Shown: positions 16,451 through 24,922 of the stretch, one piece after another
How the letters are laid out: the number at the start of each line of letters is the position of its first letter
How positions within the stretch are numbered: position 1 is the first letter of the stretch
Assembly: GCA_022839995.1 (NCBI GenBank)
Contig: JALHIN010000001.1
Coordinates: 52,685 to 116,684, forward strand
DNA: 64,000 nt
From: 79-D21 sp022839995
GTDB taxonomy: Bacteria; Synergistota; Synergistia; Synergistales; 79-D21
Direction: 5' to 3'
Made by a program: the position numbers and the translations under genes
The notes under the pieces: generated by a model
What the model was told of the DNA's origin: nothing
Seen by the model: the letters and a program-made list of their open reading frames with translations, nothing else
The model's database searches: none

Positions 16451-17189
16451 AAAACGGCCTGTAGCGGTTGTAACCGGTTCTGGGAAGGGAATCGGCCGCG
16501 CCGTTGCGATCGCGCTGGCCCGGCAAGGGGCAGCCGTAGCGGTCAATTACAGTCGTTCGGAAGAAGCCGCCAAGGAAACTGCTGAAACGATCCGGGCCGC
16601 AGGAGGAGATTGCGGACTGTTCCGGGCGGACGTGTCAAAGGCATCCGAAGTCCGGGCCCTCTTTGATGCGGTTAGGGAATCACTCGGGCCGGTCACGATT
16701 CTCGTCAACAACGCGGGAATTACCCGGGACGCCCTTCTGATGAGAATGAAAGAGGAAGATTGGCGGGATGTCCTTACGCTGAACCTCGAAGGCGCATTCC
16801 TTTGCTCTAGAGAGGCCCTTCGAGATATGACCCGCGCCCGGTGGGGCCGAATCATCAATGTCAGTTCCGTCGTCGGGATCATCGGAAACCCGGGTCAGGC
16901 GAACTACTGCGCTTCGAAGGCGGGCCTGCTCGGCCTCACGAAATCCATCGCACGGGAGTACGGCATGCGGGGGATCACGGCAAACGCGGTTGCTCCTGGC
17001 TGGATCGAAACCGAAATGACCGCTTCCCTGAAGCCCGAAATCAGGGAGGCCATGCTCAGGTCGGTACCTGCAGGAAGAGCCGGCAAGCCCGAGGATGTCG
17101 CGGCGGTTGTCGCGTTTCTTGCTTCGGAAGAGGCGTCCTACGTCAACGGACAGACGATTGCCGTGGACGGCGGGATGACCATGGTTTAA
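16443..17189 (+). CDS. fabG: 3-oxoacyl-ACP reductase
   Basis: NADPH-dependent reduction of beta-ketoacyl-ACP. A classical 248-residue short-chain dehydrogenase: the cofactor motif TGSGKGIGRA (10-19), NNAGITRDALLMRM, the catalytic Ser in NVSSVVG, YCASK (Tyr and Lys about 155/159) and the C-terminal NGQTIAVDGGMTM. The start is TTG 16443 supported by GAGGAGGGGG. It is followed after 25 bases by acpP. Confidence 0.97.
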   Translation: MNEKRPVAVVTGSGKGIGRAVAIALARQGAAVAVNYSRSEEAAKETAETIRAAGGDCGLFRADVSKASEVRALFDAVRESLGPVTILVNNAGITRDALLMRMKEEDWRDVLTLNLEGAFLCSREALRDMTRARWGRIINVSSVVGIIGNPGQANYCASKAGLLGLTKSIAREYGMRGITANAVAPGWIETEMTASLKPEIREAMLRSVPAGRAGKPEDVAAVVAFLASEEASYVNGQTIAVDGGMTMV

Positions 17190-17214
17190 AGTCATTCGGA
17201 AGGAGGTGAAGCAC

Positions 17215-17466
17215 ATGAAGAAGGAAGAGATCCTCTCAAGGCTTAAGGAGATCGTGATCGACCGGCTGGATGTGGAGGAGAGCCAGATCAAGAATGAGGC
17301 TTCCTTTATCGAGGACCTCGGCGCGGATTCGCTCGACATCGTCGAGTTGATCATGGGCATCGAAGAGGAATTCGACATCGAGATTCCCGATGAGGACGCC
17401 GAGAAACTCACGACGGTGGGAGAAGCACTCAATTACGTGATCGGGAAGCTGGGAGTCGAGGAGTAG
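17215..17466 (+). CDS. acpP: Acyl carrier protein
   Basis: Carries growing acyl chains on 4'-phosphopantetheine. The 83-residue acidic product has the attachment motif GADSLDIVELIM with Ser near residue 40 and DEDAEKLTTVGEALNYV. ATG 17215 sits eight bases after AAGGAGG; GTG 17206 overlaps that site. A long perfect hairpin follows. The holo-ACP synthase needed to activate it is encoded at 60.6 kb. Confidence 0.97.
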   Translation: MKKEEILSRLKEIVIDRLDVEESQIKNEASFIEDLGADSLDIVELIMGIEEEFDIEIPDEDAEKLTTVGEALNYVIGKLGVEE

Positions 17467-17473
17467 CTCGCAC

Positions 17474-17510
17474 GGACCGGGCCGGGTTAGGGTGCCTCCC
17501 GGCCCGGTCC
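17474..17510 (+). terminator. Thirteen-pair hairpin between acpP and fabF
   Basis: GGACCGGGCCGGG (17474-17486) and CCCGGCCCGGTCC (17498-17510) are perfect inverted repeats around an 11-base loop. No T run follows, only ATCATTTAGG. It could be a partial terminator or an mRNA-stabilising 3' end that raises acpP expression relative to fabF. Confidence 0.5.
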
Positions 17511-17560
17511 ATCATTTAGGAAACCGTTTTCGACATATCCAGGAGAAGGAGTGACCCGGC

Positions 17561-18799
17561 TTGAGAAGAGTCGTCATCACCGGGCTAGGTGTGGTGAGCC
17601 CTATCGGGATCGGCAGGAACGAATACTGGCAGGCGCTTCGTTCGGGCGCGAACGGAGTCGCGAGGATTACTCACTTCGACGTTGAAGATTACCCCGTGAA
17701 AATTGCAGCGGAGGTCAAGGATTTCAGGCCCGACGACTGGATGGATCACAAGGAAGCCAGGAGAACCGATCGAGTCATCCATTTCACGATGGCCGCGGGA
17801 GAGCTTGCCGTCAAGGATGGGGCGCTTGACGTTTCGCGACTGGACAAGGAGCGTTTCGGCGTTTTCCTGGGCAGCGCCGAGGGTGGAATTTTCACGAGTT
17901 ACGAGAATATCAAAACCCTGATCGAAAAAGGTCCCAATCGAGTGAGCCCCTTCTTCATTCCGATGATGATCAGCAACATGCCCGCGGCATACCTAGCGAT
18001 CCGCTATGGGGCAAAAGGACCGAACATCTGCGTGGTTACCGCCTGCGCGACGGCCACCCACACGATCATCGAAGCCTTCAACACCATCCGGAGAGGTGAA
18101 GCGGACGTCATCCTGGCCGGCGGGGCGGAATCCGCCATCTCGCCGCTCGGTGTCGCGGGATTTGCCGCAATCAAGGCCCTTTCGACCCGAAACGACGAAC
18201 CCGAAAAAGCTTCGAGACCTTTCGACGTCGATCGGGACGGGTTCATTCTCGGCGAGGGAGCCGGAGTCCTGATCCTGGAGGATCTTGATCATGCGCGAAA
18301 CAGGGGAGCCCGTATCTACGCGGAAATCACGGGCTACGGGTCGACTTGCGACGCCTACCACATTACGGCTCCGGATCCGGAAGGAGTCGGAGCGGCGAGA
18401 GCCATGAAACAGGCCATCGAGCGTTCGGGCTGGACGATCCACGACGTAGACCTGATCAACGCCCACGGGACCTCGACGCCGTTGAACGACAAGATGGAAT
18501 CCAAGGCAATCCGATCGGTCTTCGGAGAACGGACATCGAGCGTCCTGGTCAATTCCACGAAATCCATGATTGGACACGGACTCGGCGCCGCGGGCGCCCT
18601 GGAAACCATTGCCGCAATTCAGTCCATTGCCGAAGGGTTCGTCCATCCGACACTAAACCTTGAAAACCAGGATCCCGAATGCGAGATCAACGTGGTGGGT
18701 GCCAGGGGGATGGAATTCCCGGTCAAGCGGGTCCTCGTAAACAACTTCGGTTTCGGCGGACATAACGGGGTTCTGGCAATCCAATCCTTCTCGGAATGA
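17561..18799 (+). CDS. fabF: Beta-ketoacyl-ACP synthase II
   Basis: Elongating condensing enzyme. The 412-residue product begins MRRVVITGLGVVSPIG and has the active-site Cys in VVTACATATHTI (about 163), His in NAHGTSTPLND (about 303), Lys/His in STKSMIGHGLGAAG (about 338) and the C-terminal NNFGFGGHNGVL. The start is TTG 17561 after AGGAGAAGGAG. Its stop overlaps the rnc ATG. Confidence 0.97.
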   Translation: MRRVVITGLGVVSPIGIGRNEYWQALRSGANGVARITHFDVEDYPVKIAAEVKDFRPDDWMDHKEARRTDRVIHFTMAAGELAVKDGALDVSRLDKERFGVFLGSAEGGIFTSYENIKTLIEKGPNRVSPFFIPMMISNMPAAYLAIRYGAKGPNICVVTACATATHTIIEAFNTIRRGEADVILAGGAESAISPLGVAGFAAIKALSTRNDEPEKASRPFDVDRDGFILGEGAGVLILEDLDHARNRGARIYAEITGYGSTCDAYHITAPDPEGVGAARAMKQAIERSGWTIHDVDLINAHGTSTPLNDKMESKAIRSVFGERTSSVLVNSTKSMIGHGLGAAGALETIAAIQSIAEGFVHPTLNLENQDPECEINVVGARGMEFPVKRVLVNNFGFGGHNGVLAIQSFSE

Positions 18800-19542
18800 T
18801 GAACCGTTTTGAGCAGGCCCGCGCGGCGGATCCGAGCCGAAACGCAAAGCTCAACCTCCTCCAGGAGCGGATTGGGTATTCGTTTTCGGATCCGTCGCTT
18901 CTGGATGCCGCGATGACCCACTCCTCGTACCGGCACGAAGCCGGGCTCCAGGAGGATAACGAGCGCCTCGAATTCATGGGGGACGCCGTTCTCCAGATGA
19001 TCGTCACGGAAAGACTGCTCAAGCGTTTTCCGAAAGACACGGAAGGGGAATTGACCCAGAAACGGTCTGCCGTCGTTTGCGAGGAAACACTTTTCGAAGT
19101 CGAGCAGCGGATTGGTCTTCTCGAATTCCTGAGGATCGGCAAGGGAATGGAGAAGCAGAAAAATCGGGGGAACCGGTCCATGGCGGCCGATACCTTGGAG
19201 GCTCTGATCGGAGCCATTTACCTCGATTCAGGGCTTGAGCAAGCGAGAAGCTTTTTCGAACGATTCTTTTCCTCGGCTGAGAGTCCCGCCATCGAGTGGA
19301 AAGCACACAATCCAAAATCCTCTCTGCAGGAGGTCCTGCAATCCGAAGGGAAACCCCTGCCCGAATACTTCCTCCTAGAGAAAACGGGGCAGGATGATGC
19401 CCCTCTTTTCCTGGTGGGTGTCCGTTCGGGAGAAGAGATCCTCGCGACAGGGACAGGGCATTCAAAAAAGGAAGCGGAGTTTGCCGCTGCACGCAGTGCG
19501 CTTGCCCTGATGAGAAAAATACAATCGGTTGCATTTATTTGA
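18796..19542 (+). CDS. rnc: Ribonuclease III
   Basis: Cleaves double-stranded RNA, including rRNA precursors. The 248-residue product has the RNase III signature ERLEFMGDAVL (about 56-66) with catalytic Glu and Asp, the second acidic cluster ADTLEALIGAIYLD, and a C-terminal dsRBD from about residue 174 (KSSLQEVLQSEGKPLPEY, GTGHSKKEAEFAAARSAL). ATG 18796 overlaps the fabF stop. The pyr promoter -35 box begins inside its last codons. Confidence 0.96.
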   Translation: MMNRFEQARAADPSRNAKLNLLQERIGYSFSDPSLLDAAMTHSSYRHEAGLQEDNERLEFMGDAVLQMIVTERLLKRFPKDTEGELTQKRSAVVCEETLFEVEQRIGLLEFLRIGKGMEKQKNRGNRSMAADTLEALIGAIYLDSGLEQARSFFERFFSSAESPAIEWKAHNPKSSLQEVLQSEGKPLPEYFLLEKTGQDDAPLFLVGVRSGEEILATGTGHSKKEAEFAAARSALALMRKIQSVAFI

Positions 19543-19557
19543 AAAGCGGCTTATAAT
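19529..19557 (+). promoter_or_regulatory. Promoter of the pyr operon
   Basis: TTGCAT (19529-19534) and a consensus TATAAT (19552-19557) with a 17-base spacer. The -35 box overlaps the 3' end of rnc. Transcription is predicted to start about 19564, giving a leader of about 150 bases before pyrR. Confidence 0.85.
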
Positions 19558-19579
19558 CGGGGTGTTTCGTCAAGCGGAA

Positions 19580-19612
19580 TCCTTTAAAGGGGTCCAGCGA
19601 GGCCCAAAAGGA
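19580..19612 (+). promoter_or_regulatory. PyrR-binding RNA hairpin
   Basis: The leader contains GGGTCCAGCGAGGCCC (19590-19605), matching the Bacillus PyrR recognition consensus ARUCCNGNGAGGYU, with hexaloop CAGCGA fitting CNGNGA. The outer stem is TCCTTT (19580-19585) with AAAGGA (19607-19612), the upper stem GGG with CCC, with an A-rich bulge on the 5' side. UMP-bound PyrR is expected to stabilise this hairpin and so favour the terminator at 19651. The 3' strand also contains the Shine-Dalgarno of the leader ORF. Confidence 0.85.
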
Positions 19613-19623
19613 GAGAAAATCTC

Positions 19624-19716
19624 ATGAAAACATCCATTTTGGTCAATCCAGGGGGACACGGCGCTCGATCGGCGCTGTGTCCCCCTTTTTTTCTACGGGA
19701 GGGGAATGTGGAATGA
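19624..19716 (+). CDS. Putative pyr leader peptide, 30 residues
   Basis: A short ORF begins ATG 19624, nine or so bases after AAAGGAGAG, and runs through the whole terminator hairpin to TGA 19714-19716, which overlaps the pyrR ATG as ATGA. The product starts MKTSILVNPGGHGARSALCP and ends REGNVE, with two Phe codons exactly on the T run. E. coli pyrL is a precedent for a translated leader across a pyr attenuator, but the peptide is not recognisably similar. Whether it is translated is unknown; chance is possible because the region is short. Confidence 0.4.
   Translation: MKTSILVNPGGHGARSALCPPFFLREGNVE
19651..19692 (+). terminator. Pyr attenuator terminator
   Basis: A 14-pair stem (19651-19664 with 19672-19685, one G-U pair, seven-base loop) is followed by seven T at 19686-19692, upstream of pyrR. 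This is the terminator expected to be controlled by PyrR. Confidence 0.9.
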
Positions 19717-20264
19717 CATTGCGCGAGAAAGCAAAGCTGATGAGCGAAACGGACATGGAACGGGCAATTCGCAGGATGGCCCATGAAATCGTGGAGATGA
19801 ACAAGGGCCTGGAAAAAGTTGTCCTGGTCGGGATCCAGCGCCGCGGGGTCTTCCTTGCCCAAAGGATTCGCGACGTCCTTCGGCAGTTCGAGCAAATCAA
19901 GGTCCCAACCGGAGAGCTCGACATCACCCTCTATAGGGACGACCTGACCCTCCTGCACGACCACCCCGTGGTCCACAGCACCTCCATGCCCCTGGACATA
20001 ACCGGCAAACATGTCGTCCTCGTTGATGACGTCATTTACACCGGACGGACCATCCGGGCCGCTCTCGACGCCCTCATGGACCTGGGAAGACCCGATATCG
20101 TCCAGCTGGCGGTCCTGGTCGATCGGGGACACAGGGAACTTCCGATCGCTCCGAATTTCGTGGGAAAAAACGTCCCGACCTCGCGCGAAGAAGTGGTCGA
20201 GGTCAGGGTCAAGGAAATCGACGGGATCAACGAAGTGGTCATTTGCGAAAGACAGGAGGGGTAA
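19713..20264 (+). CDS. pyrR: Pyrimidine operon attenuator and uracil phosphoribosyltransferase PyrR
   Basis: UMP-responsive RNA-binding regulator of the pyr operon, with some uracil phosphoribosyltransferase activity in the family. The 183-residue product has RMAHEIVEMNKG, GIQRRGVFLAQRI, the PRPP motif VVLVDDVIYTGRTIRAA (about 96-112), LVDRGHRELPIAPNFVGKNVPTS. ATG 19713 is preceded by GGGAGGGG; the upstream in-frame extension to 19677 lies in the terminator and is rejected. The cognate RNA hairpin lies in its own leader. Confidence 0.97.
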   Translation: MTLREKAKLMSETDMERAIRRMAHEIVEMNKGLEKVVLVGIQRRGVFLAQRIRDVLRQFEQIKVPTGELDITLYRDDLTLLHDHPVVHSTSMPLDITGKHVVLVDDVIYTGRTIRAALDALMDLGRPDIVQLAVLVDRGHRELPIAPNFVGKNVPTSREEVVEVRVKEIDGINEVVICERQEG

Positions 20265-20270
20265 TCGAAG

Positions 20271-21200
20271 ATGGATTGGAAGCATCGCCACGTTCTTGAC
20301 TTGAAGGATTGGAAAAGGGAAGACATCCTTTTCCTTCTTGACCAGGCGAAAAACATGGATGAACTGATCGACAGACCGATCAAAAAGGTTCCTGCCCTAA
20401 GGGGAAAACTCGTTGTAAACCTTTTCTTCGAGGCTTCGACGAGAACCCGCGTTTCGTTTGAGCTTGCAGAAAAACTGCTGAGCGCGGACGTCGTCAACTG
20501 GTCCGCTTCGGGTTCCAGCGTTTCAAAGGGAGAAACGCTCCGCGACACGGCCTGGACTCTTGAAGCAATGGGTGCCGACGCCGTCGTGGTCCGACATGGC
20601 GCTTCGGGCTCGGCCCACTATCTCGCCAGGAAACTCCGGCGCGCGGTCGTGTTCAACGGAGGAGACGGAGCCTATTCTCACCCGACGCAGGCCCTTCTCG
20701 ACGCCTACACCGCCTGGAAACACTTTTCAAACCTCGAAGGCCGCAAAATGGCCATCCTGGGAGACGTCCTTCACAGCAGGGTTGCCCGGAGTGATATCCA
20801 GGTTTTCAAAACGCTGGGGTGCGAAGTCGTCCTTTCAGGACCGGAGACGCTGATGCCTTTCGACGTGGATTCACTTGGGGTCAGGTACGAACCGGACCCC
20901 GTGAAAGCCGTCAAAAACGCAGACATCGTCTATCTTCTTCGGATTCAGAGGGAGAGGCAGGAAGAAGGACTCTTCCCCTCGCTGGACGAATACCACCTTC
21001 GCTTCGGGGCGGACGAAAAACTGGTTTCCATGGCAAGCAAAAGCGCCCTGGTGATGCATCCCGGCCCGATCAACCGCAGGGTCGAAATCGATTCGAGTGT
21101 TGCCGACGGAGCCCAAAGCCGAATCCTCCAGCAGGTTCGAAGCGGGGTTGCGGTTCGAATGGCTCTTCTTTACCTGTGCCTCGGAGGTGTCATGGCATGA
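20271..21200 (+). CDS. pyrB: Aspartate carbamoyltransferase catalytic subunit
   Basis: Condenses carbamoyl phosphate with aspartate, the first committed step to UMP. The 309-residue product has the carbamoyl-phosphate motif FFEASTRTRVSFELA (about 52-66), SVSKGETLRDT, GDGAYSHPTQALLDAYT and MHPGPINRRVEI. There is no pyrI regulatory subunit nearby, as in Gram-positive-type operons. Its stop overlaps the pyrC start. Confidence 0.97.
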   Translation: MDWKHRHVLDLKDWKREDILFLLDQAKNMDELIDRPIKKVPALRGKLVVNLFFEASTRTRVSFELAEKLLSADVVNWSASGSSVSKGETLRDTAWTLEAMGADAVVVRHGASGSAHYLARKLRRAVVFNGGDGAYSHPTQALLDAYTAWKHFSNLEGRKMAILGDVLHSRVARSDIQVFKTLGCEVVLSGPETLMPFDVDSLGVRYEPDPVKAVKNADIVYLLRIQRERQEEGLFPSLDEYHLRFGADEKLVSMASKSALVMHPGPINRRVEIDSSVADGAQSRILQQVRSGVAVRMALLYLCLGGVMA

Positions 21201-22495
21201 TGCTCTTCAAAAATGCGAAACTTTTTGACGGACGGTCCTTCTTCGACGGAACCTGCGACTTGCTGGTCAGGGAGGGGCAAATCGAAGCCCTTGGAAGGGA
21301 TCTTTCGGCCGTGGACGCTGAAAATTTCGACCTTTCGGGGAAAGTCCTGTCTCCGGGTTTTGTGGATCTTCATTGCCATATGAGGGATCCCGGTTTTGAG
21401 TGGCGTGAAGACATCGAAACCGCAGCAGCGGCCGCCGCGGCTGGGGGATTTTCGACCGCCGTGGCAATGCCGAACACGGACCCTGCCACCGACAACGACG
21501 CCCTTGTCCGGTATGTCATTGAAAAGGGGAAACGGGCAGGATTCGCCCGCATCCTTTCGGCTGGAGCCGTCACCAAAAACCGGGAAGGCAAGGAACTTGC
21601 CGAAATGGGGAAAATGGCGGCGGCAGGCTGCGTCCTTTTCACCGACGACGGGGCTCCCGTCGGCTCGTCCCGCCTTTTCCGCACAGCCTTGCAATACAGC
21701 CGTGCCCTAGGGATCAGAATCATGGAACACCCTGAAGAGACGAGCCTTTCCCGCGGCGGGCAGGTCAACGAGGGCAGATGTTCCTCCATCGCGGGGTTGA
21801 AGGGAATTCCGGCTTCAGCGGAAGAAATCGGGGTTTTCAGGGCCGTTTCGCTCTGCAGGGAAACCGGAGTGCCCGTTCATGTGACCCACCTGAGTACCCG
21901 CAATTCGGTTTCCCTTGTCCGTGAAGCCAAAAAGGAAGGCCTTCCGGTAACCTGCGATGTCACCCCGCATCACCTTCGCTTCTCGGAACAGTCCGTGATC
22001 GACTCCGGCTTCGATTCCAGGTTCAAGGTCAACCCGCCCCTCCGGTCTGAAGAAGACCTCGAAAGCCTTTGGGAAGCTCTCGCCGACGGGACGATCGATG
22101 CGATCGCCACAGACCACGCCCCCTGGCACCTCGACGAGAAGGATTTGCCGTTCCAGGAGGCTCCGTTCGGAATCGCTTCGATCGAATGCGCATTTCCGGG
22201 GGTTTTCACCAGCTGGCTCAACCGTGGAAAACCCTTCGGACTGGAACGGCTTCTTGCCCTCTTTACGAGTGGCCCGTCGTCCGTTCTTCCCCATGAATGG
22301 TCCTCCCTGGGCAAGCTGACAGTCAAGGGAAAGGCTGATCTGGTCGTGCTCGATTTGGATCTCGACCGGAAGGTTACGGTTGAAGAATGGAAAAGCAAGG
22401 CCCGCCTTTCCCCCTGGGAAGGCCTTTCCCTCTCCGGGTGGCCAGTGATGACACTCGTTGAAGGGCGTGTCGTGTTCGACCGCCTCAGGGGATAG
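21197..22495 (+). CDS. pyrC: Dihydroorotase
   Basis: Cyclises carbamoyl aspartate to dihydroorotate. The 432-residue class I product has the metal-binding HCHMRDPG (about 60, HxHxRxPG), AMPNTDPATDND, metal or substrate His residues in MEHPEE, HVTHLSTRN, CDVTPHHL, and the catalytic Asp in AIATDHAPW (about 305). ATG 21197 overlaps the pyrB stop; ATG 21200 is also possible. A longer in-frame extension reading through pyrB is rejected. Confidence 0.96.
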   Translation: MMLFKNAKLFDGRSFFDGTCDLLVREGQIEALGRDLSAVDAENFDLSGKVLSPGFVDLHCHMRDPGFEWREDIETAAAAAAAGGFSTAVAMPNTDPATDNDALVRYVIEKGKRAGFARILSAGAVTKNREGKELAEMGKMAAAGCVLFTDDGAPVGSSRLFRTALQYSRALGIRIMEHPEETSLSRGGQVNEGRCSSIAGLKGIPASAEEIGVFRAVSLCRETGVPVHVTHLSTRNSVSLVREAKKEGLPVTCDVTPHHLRFSEQSVIDSGFDSRFKVNPPLRSEEDLESLWEALADGTIDAIATDHAPWHLDEKDLPFQEAPFGIASIECAFPGVFTSWLNRGKPFGLERLLALFTSGPSSVLPHEWSSLGKLTVKGKADLVVLDLDLDRKVTVEEWKSKARLSPWEGLSLSGWPVMTLVEGRVVFDRLRG

Positions 22496-22499
22496 AACG

Positions 22500-23276
22500 A
22501 TGTGCAGTTCCGATTCCCGCGAAGCGCATCTGGAAAGGGAGGTCGTTCTTTCGAAGAGAGAGGAGATCTCGAAAAACCTTTTCGTTCTGACTTTTGAAAC
22601 CCGGGATCCTTTCCCGCGGATTCAACCTGGACAGTTTGTCATGCTCAGGACCAGCCCCGGGCTGGACCCCCTCCTCGGTCGCCCCTTTGCGATCAGCGGC
22701 GTCGAGGCAAACCGCCTGGAACTTTTGGTGGCGGTTGTAGGAAGGGGAACCCGCATTCTTTCCTCGTTTCCCCCAGGAGAGCTTCTCCGGATGCGCGGCC
22801 CCCTCGGGAACGGCTTCCCCCTCCAGCCGGGCAAACGGGTCCATTGCCTGGCCGGAACAACGGGAATCGCCCCCTTTGTCCTGGCCAAGACAGAAATCCC
22901 TGGCATCGAGGTCTACCTTGGGATCCCGGGCAGTCACTGGGAAGGGCTCGCCTCTTGGGCCTCTGAAAAGATTCCGAACCTCCACCTTTATTCGGAAGAC
23001 GCCTCAGTCGGGTTCGCGGGAACACCTCTCTCCTGTATCGGCAGCCTCGAGGCAACCGTCGATGTCGTATGGGCTTGTGGACCGATGGGGATGCTGAAAG
23101 CTGTCCACCATGAATGCGAACGGCATGCGATCCGTTCCTGGGTCAGCCTGGAAACTCGGATGGCTTGCGGGATTGGAGGTTGTCACGGCTGTGTCGTCCA
23201 AACCGTAAACGGTTTGCGCAAGACCTGCACGGACGGCCCTGTTTTCGATTCGCGGGAGGTCCTCTGGAATGAGTGA
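22500..23276 (+). CDS. pyrK: Dihydroorotate dehydrogenase electron-transfer subunit
   Basis: Flavin and 2Fe-2S subunit that passes electrons from PyrD to NAD. The 258-residue ferredoxin-reductase-like product has the FAD motif RPFAISGV, GRGTRILSS, the NAD-binding LAGTTGIAPFVL and the Cys cluster ACGIGGCHGCVV with a later TCTDGPVF, four Cys for the 2Fe-2S centre. ATG 22500 is five bases after the pyrC stop. It overlaps pyrD by eight bases, confirming a class 1B PyrDK pair. Confidence 0.94.
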   Translation: MCSSDSREAHLEREVVLSKREEISKNLFVLTFETRDPFPRIQPGQFVMLRTSPGLDPLLGRPFAISGVEANRLELLVAVVGRGTRILSSFPPGELLRMRGPLGNGFPLQPGKRVHCLAGTTGIAPFVLAKTEIPGIEVYLGIPGSHWEGLASWASEKIPNLHLYSEDASVGFAGTPLSCIGSLEATVDVVWACGPMGMLKAVHHECERHAIRSWVSLETRMACGIGGCHGCVVQTVNGLRKTCTDGPVFDSREVLWNE

Positions 23277-24213
23277 TCCAGTTGTTTCGCCCGCCGTTTC
23301 AGTCGGCAAGGTTGCCCTTCGAAGCCCCCTGATCATTGCCTCCGGCACCTGGCCGCACGAACAGGATTATTGGAAGGACCCGCGCTGCTCATTCGTAGGA
23401 GCCGCGTGCACAAAAGCCCTGACGCTTCATCCCAGGGAGGGGAACCCGGGAACGCGCCTGTGGGAAACCCCTTGCGGGCTTTTAAACAGCATCGGACTCC
23501 AAAACCCGGGTATCGACGTTTTTCTCGGAGAGGACCTGCCGAAGATCTCTTCCGGTGATATCGGCGTGATTGCAAACGTCGCAATGGAAGCTGCAGAAGA
23601 AACTGCGGAGGTTCTCCAAAGGCTCTCCTTATACGATCATCTCCTCCTGGCGGTTGAACTGAACATTTCCTGCCCAAACGTGGATGCGGGGGGGATGGCC
23701 TGGGGCGCAGACCCGGTTATGGCGGCAAAGGCGGTCGAGCTGGCCCGCCATCACTGGGAAGGACCTTTGTGGGTAAAGCTGACCCCGCAGTGCGTGAATA
23801 TCCGCGATGTCGCGACGGCCGCAGAAGCGGCGGGCGCGGATGCGCTTGTCGTCGCGAATACCTGGCTAGGAATGGCGATCGACCCCCTTTCGGAAAGGCC
23901 CGTTTTTTCTCGGCGTTTTGCGGGCCTTTCCGGGCCTGCGATTTTTCCTCTGGCTCTCCGGCTCGTCTGGGAGGTCTCTTCCGCGGTCCAAATACCCGTC
24001 ATCGGGTGCGGCGGCATATCCAGAACGGAAGACGTCCTATCGATGATGCTTGCCGGAGCGAGCGCCGTCGCCATCGGGACGGCCCATTTCACGGAACTGT
24101 CCTGTTTTCGCTCGATCGGGCGCGAGCTTCTTGAACACCTGGCAGCGAAGGGCTATTCTTCGCCTATGGACCTGATCGGAAAGGGGAAAGAAGAACATGG
24201 TCGAATCCCGTAA
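23269..24213 (+). CDS. pyrD: Dihydroorotate dehydrogenase, class 1B catalytic subunit
   Basis: FMN enzyme oxidising dihydroorotate to orotate, coupled to NAD through PyrK. The 314-residue TIM barrel has SPLIIASGTW, LLNSIGLQNPG, the catalytic Cys in ELNISCPNVDAGG (about 134), VKLTPQCVNI, ALVVANTWLGMAID and GCGGISRTEDVL. The 1B assignment rests on the adjacent pyrK. The 3' end overlaps pyrF by 17 bases. Confidence 0.96.
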   Translation: MSDPVVSPAVSVGKVALRSPLIIASGTWPHEQDYWKDPRCSFVGAACTKALTLHPREGNPGTRLWETPCGLLNSIGLQNPGIDVFLGEDLPKISSGDIGVIANVAMEAAEETAEVLQRLSLYDHLLLAVELNISCPNVDAGGMAWGADPVMAAKAVELARHHWEGPLWVKLTPQCVNIRDVATAAEAAGADALVVANTWLGMAIDPLSERPVFSRRFAGLSGPAIFPLALRLVWEVSSAVQIPVIGCGGISRTEDVLSMMLAGASAVAIGTAHFTELSCFRSIGRELLEHLAAKGYSSPMDLIGKGKEEHGRIP

Positions 24214-24922
24214 AGACCCGCTGATCCTAGCGCTCGACACGCATGACCTGGCCGAGGCGCGCGAATTTCTGGCCATCGTCCGCTCGCTTCTGCATTACGT
24301 CAAGATCGGTCCACGCCTTTGGGCACAGGGGGGTGCGCCTTTTCTGCGGGAGGTCTCGTCCCAGGGATTCGAAGTTTTTCTTGACCTGAAGCTTCACGAT
24401 ATCCCAAATACGGTTGCCGGGGCGGTGGACGCTCTTTCCGACCTGGGAATCTGGGCGCTGACCCTGCACGCAGGCGGAGGCCGGGAAATGCTGGAAGCCG
24501 CGGTTTCAGCGAGGGATGACGCCGACTCGGAAATGGTGCTGCTGGGAGTGAGCGTTTTGACGAGCCTTGACGCGTCGTCATTCGGCCAAGTCTGTCCAGG
24601 GTGTCGATTGGAAGATGCTGTCAGGAGTCGGACGGAACTTTGCATCGAAAGCGGCATGGACGGCCTGGTCTGTTCCCCCCTTGACCTTCCCGGAGTCAAA
24701 CGGATTGCGGGAGATTCCCTGGTCACCGTGGTGCCTGGGATCCGGCAATGGAAGGTGTCGGATGACCAGAAACGTTCCGCCACCCCTTTCGAAGCGGTTC
24801 GTAACGGGGCAGACTTCCTCGTGGTGGGCCGCCCCATCATCCAGTCGGAAGAACCAAGAGCGACGATTCTGGAAATTCTTGAACAAATCGAGGAGGGATT
24901 CCGTTGCCGGAGGAAAAATTGA
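24197..24922 (+). CDS. pyrF: Orotidine 5'-phosphate decarboxylase
   Basis: Converts OMP to UMP. The 241-residue product has LILALDTHD, YVKIGPRLW, the catalytic DLKLHDIPNTV (about 63-73), TLHAGGGREM and the phosphate-binding VPGIRQ and FLVVGRPI. It overlaps pyrD upstream and pyrE downstream, which indicates tight translational coupling in the operon. Confidence 0.97.
   Translation: MVESRKDPLILALDTHDLAEAREFLAIVRSLLHYVKIGPRLWAQGGAPFLREVSSQGFEVFLDLKLHDIPNTVAGAVDALSDLGIWALTLHAGGGREMLEAAVSARDDADSEMVLLGVSVLTSLDASSFGQVCPGCRLEDAVRSRTELCIESGMDGLVCSPLDLPGVKRIAGDSLVTVVPGIRQWKVSDDQKRSATPFEAVRNGADFLVVGRPIIQSEEPRATILEILEQIEEGFRCRRKN

Noticed and set aside
20819..21196. A 126-residue extension of pyrC into pyrB
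   Set aside because: It reads pyrB in another frame; pyrC aligns from ATG 21197 in an ATGA overlap.
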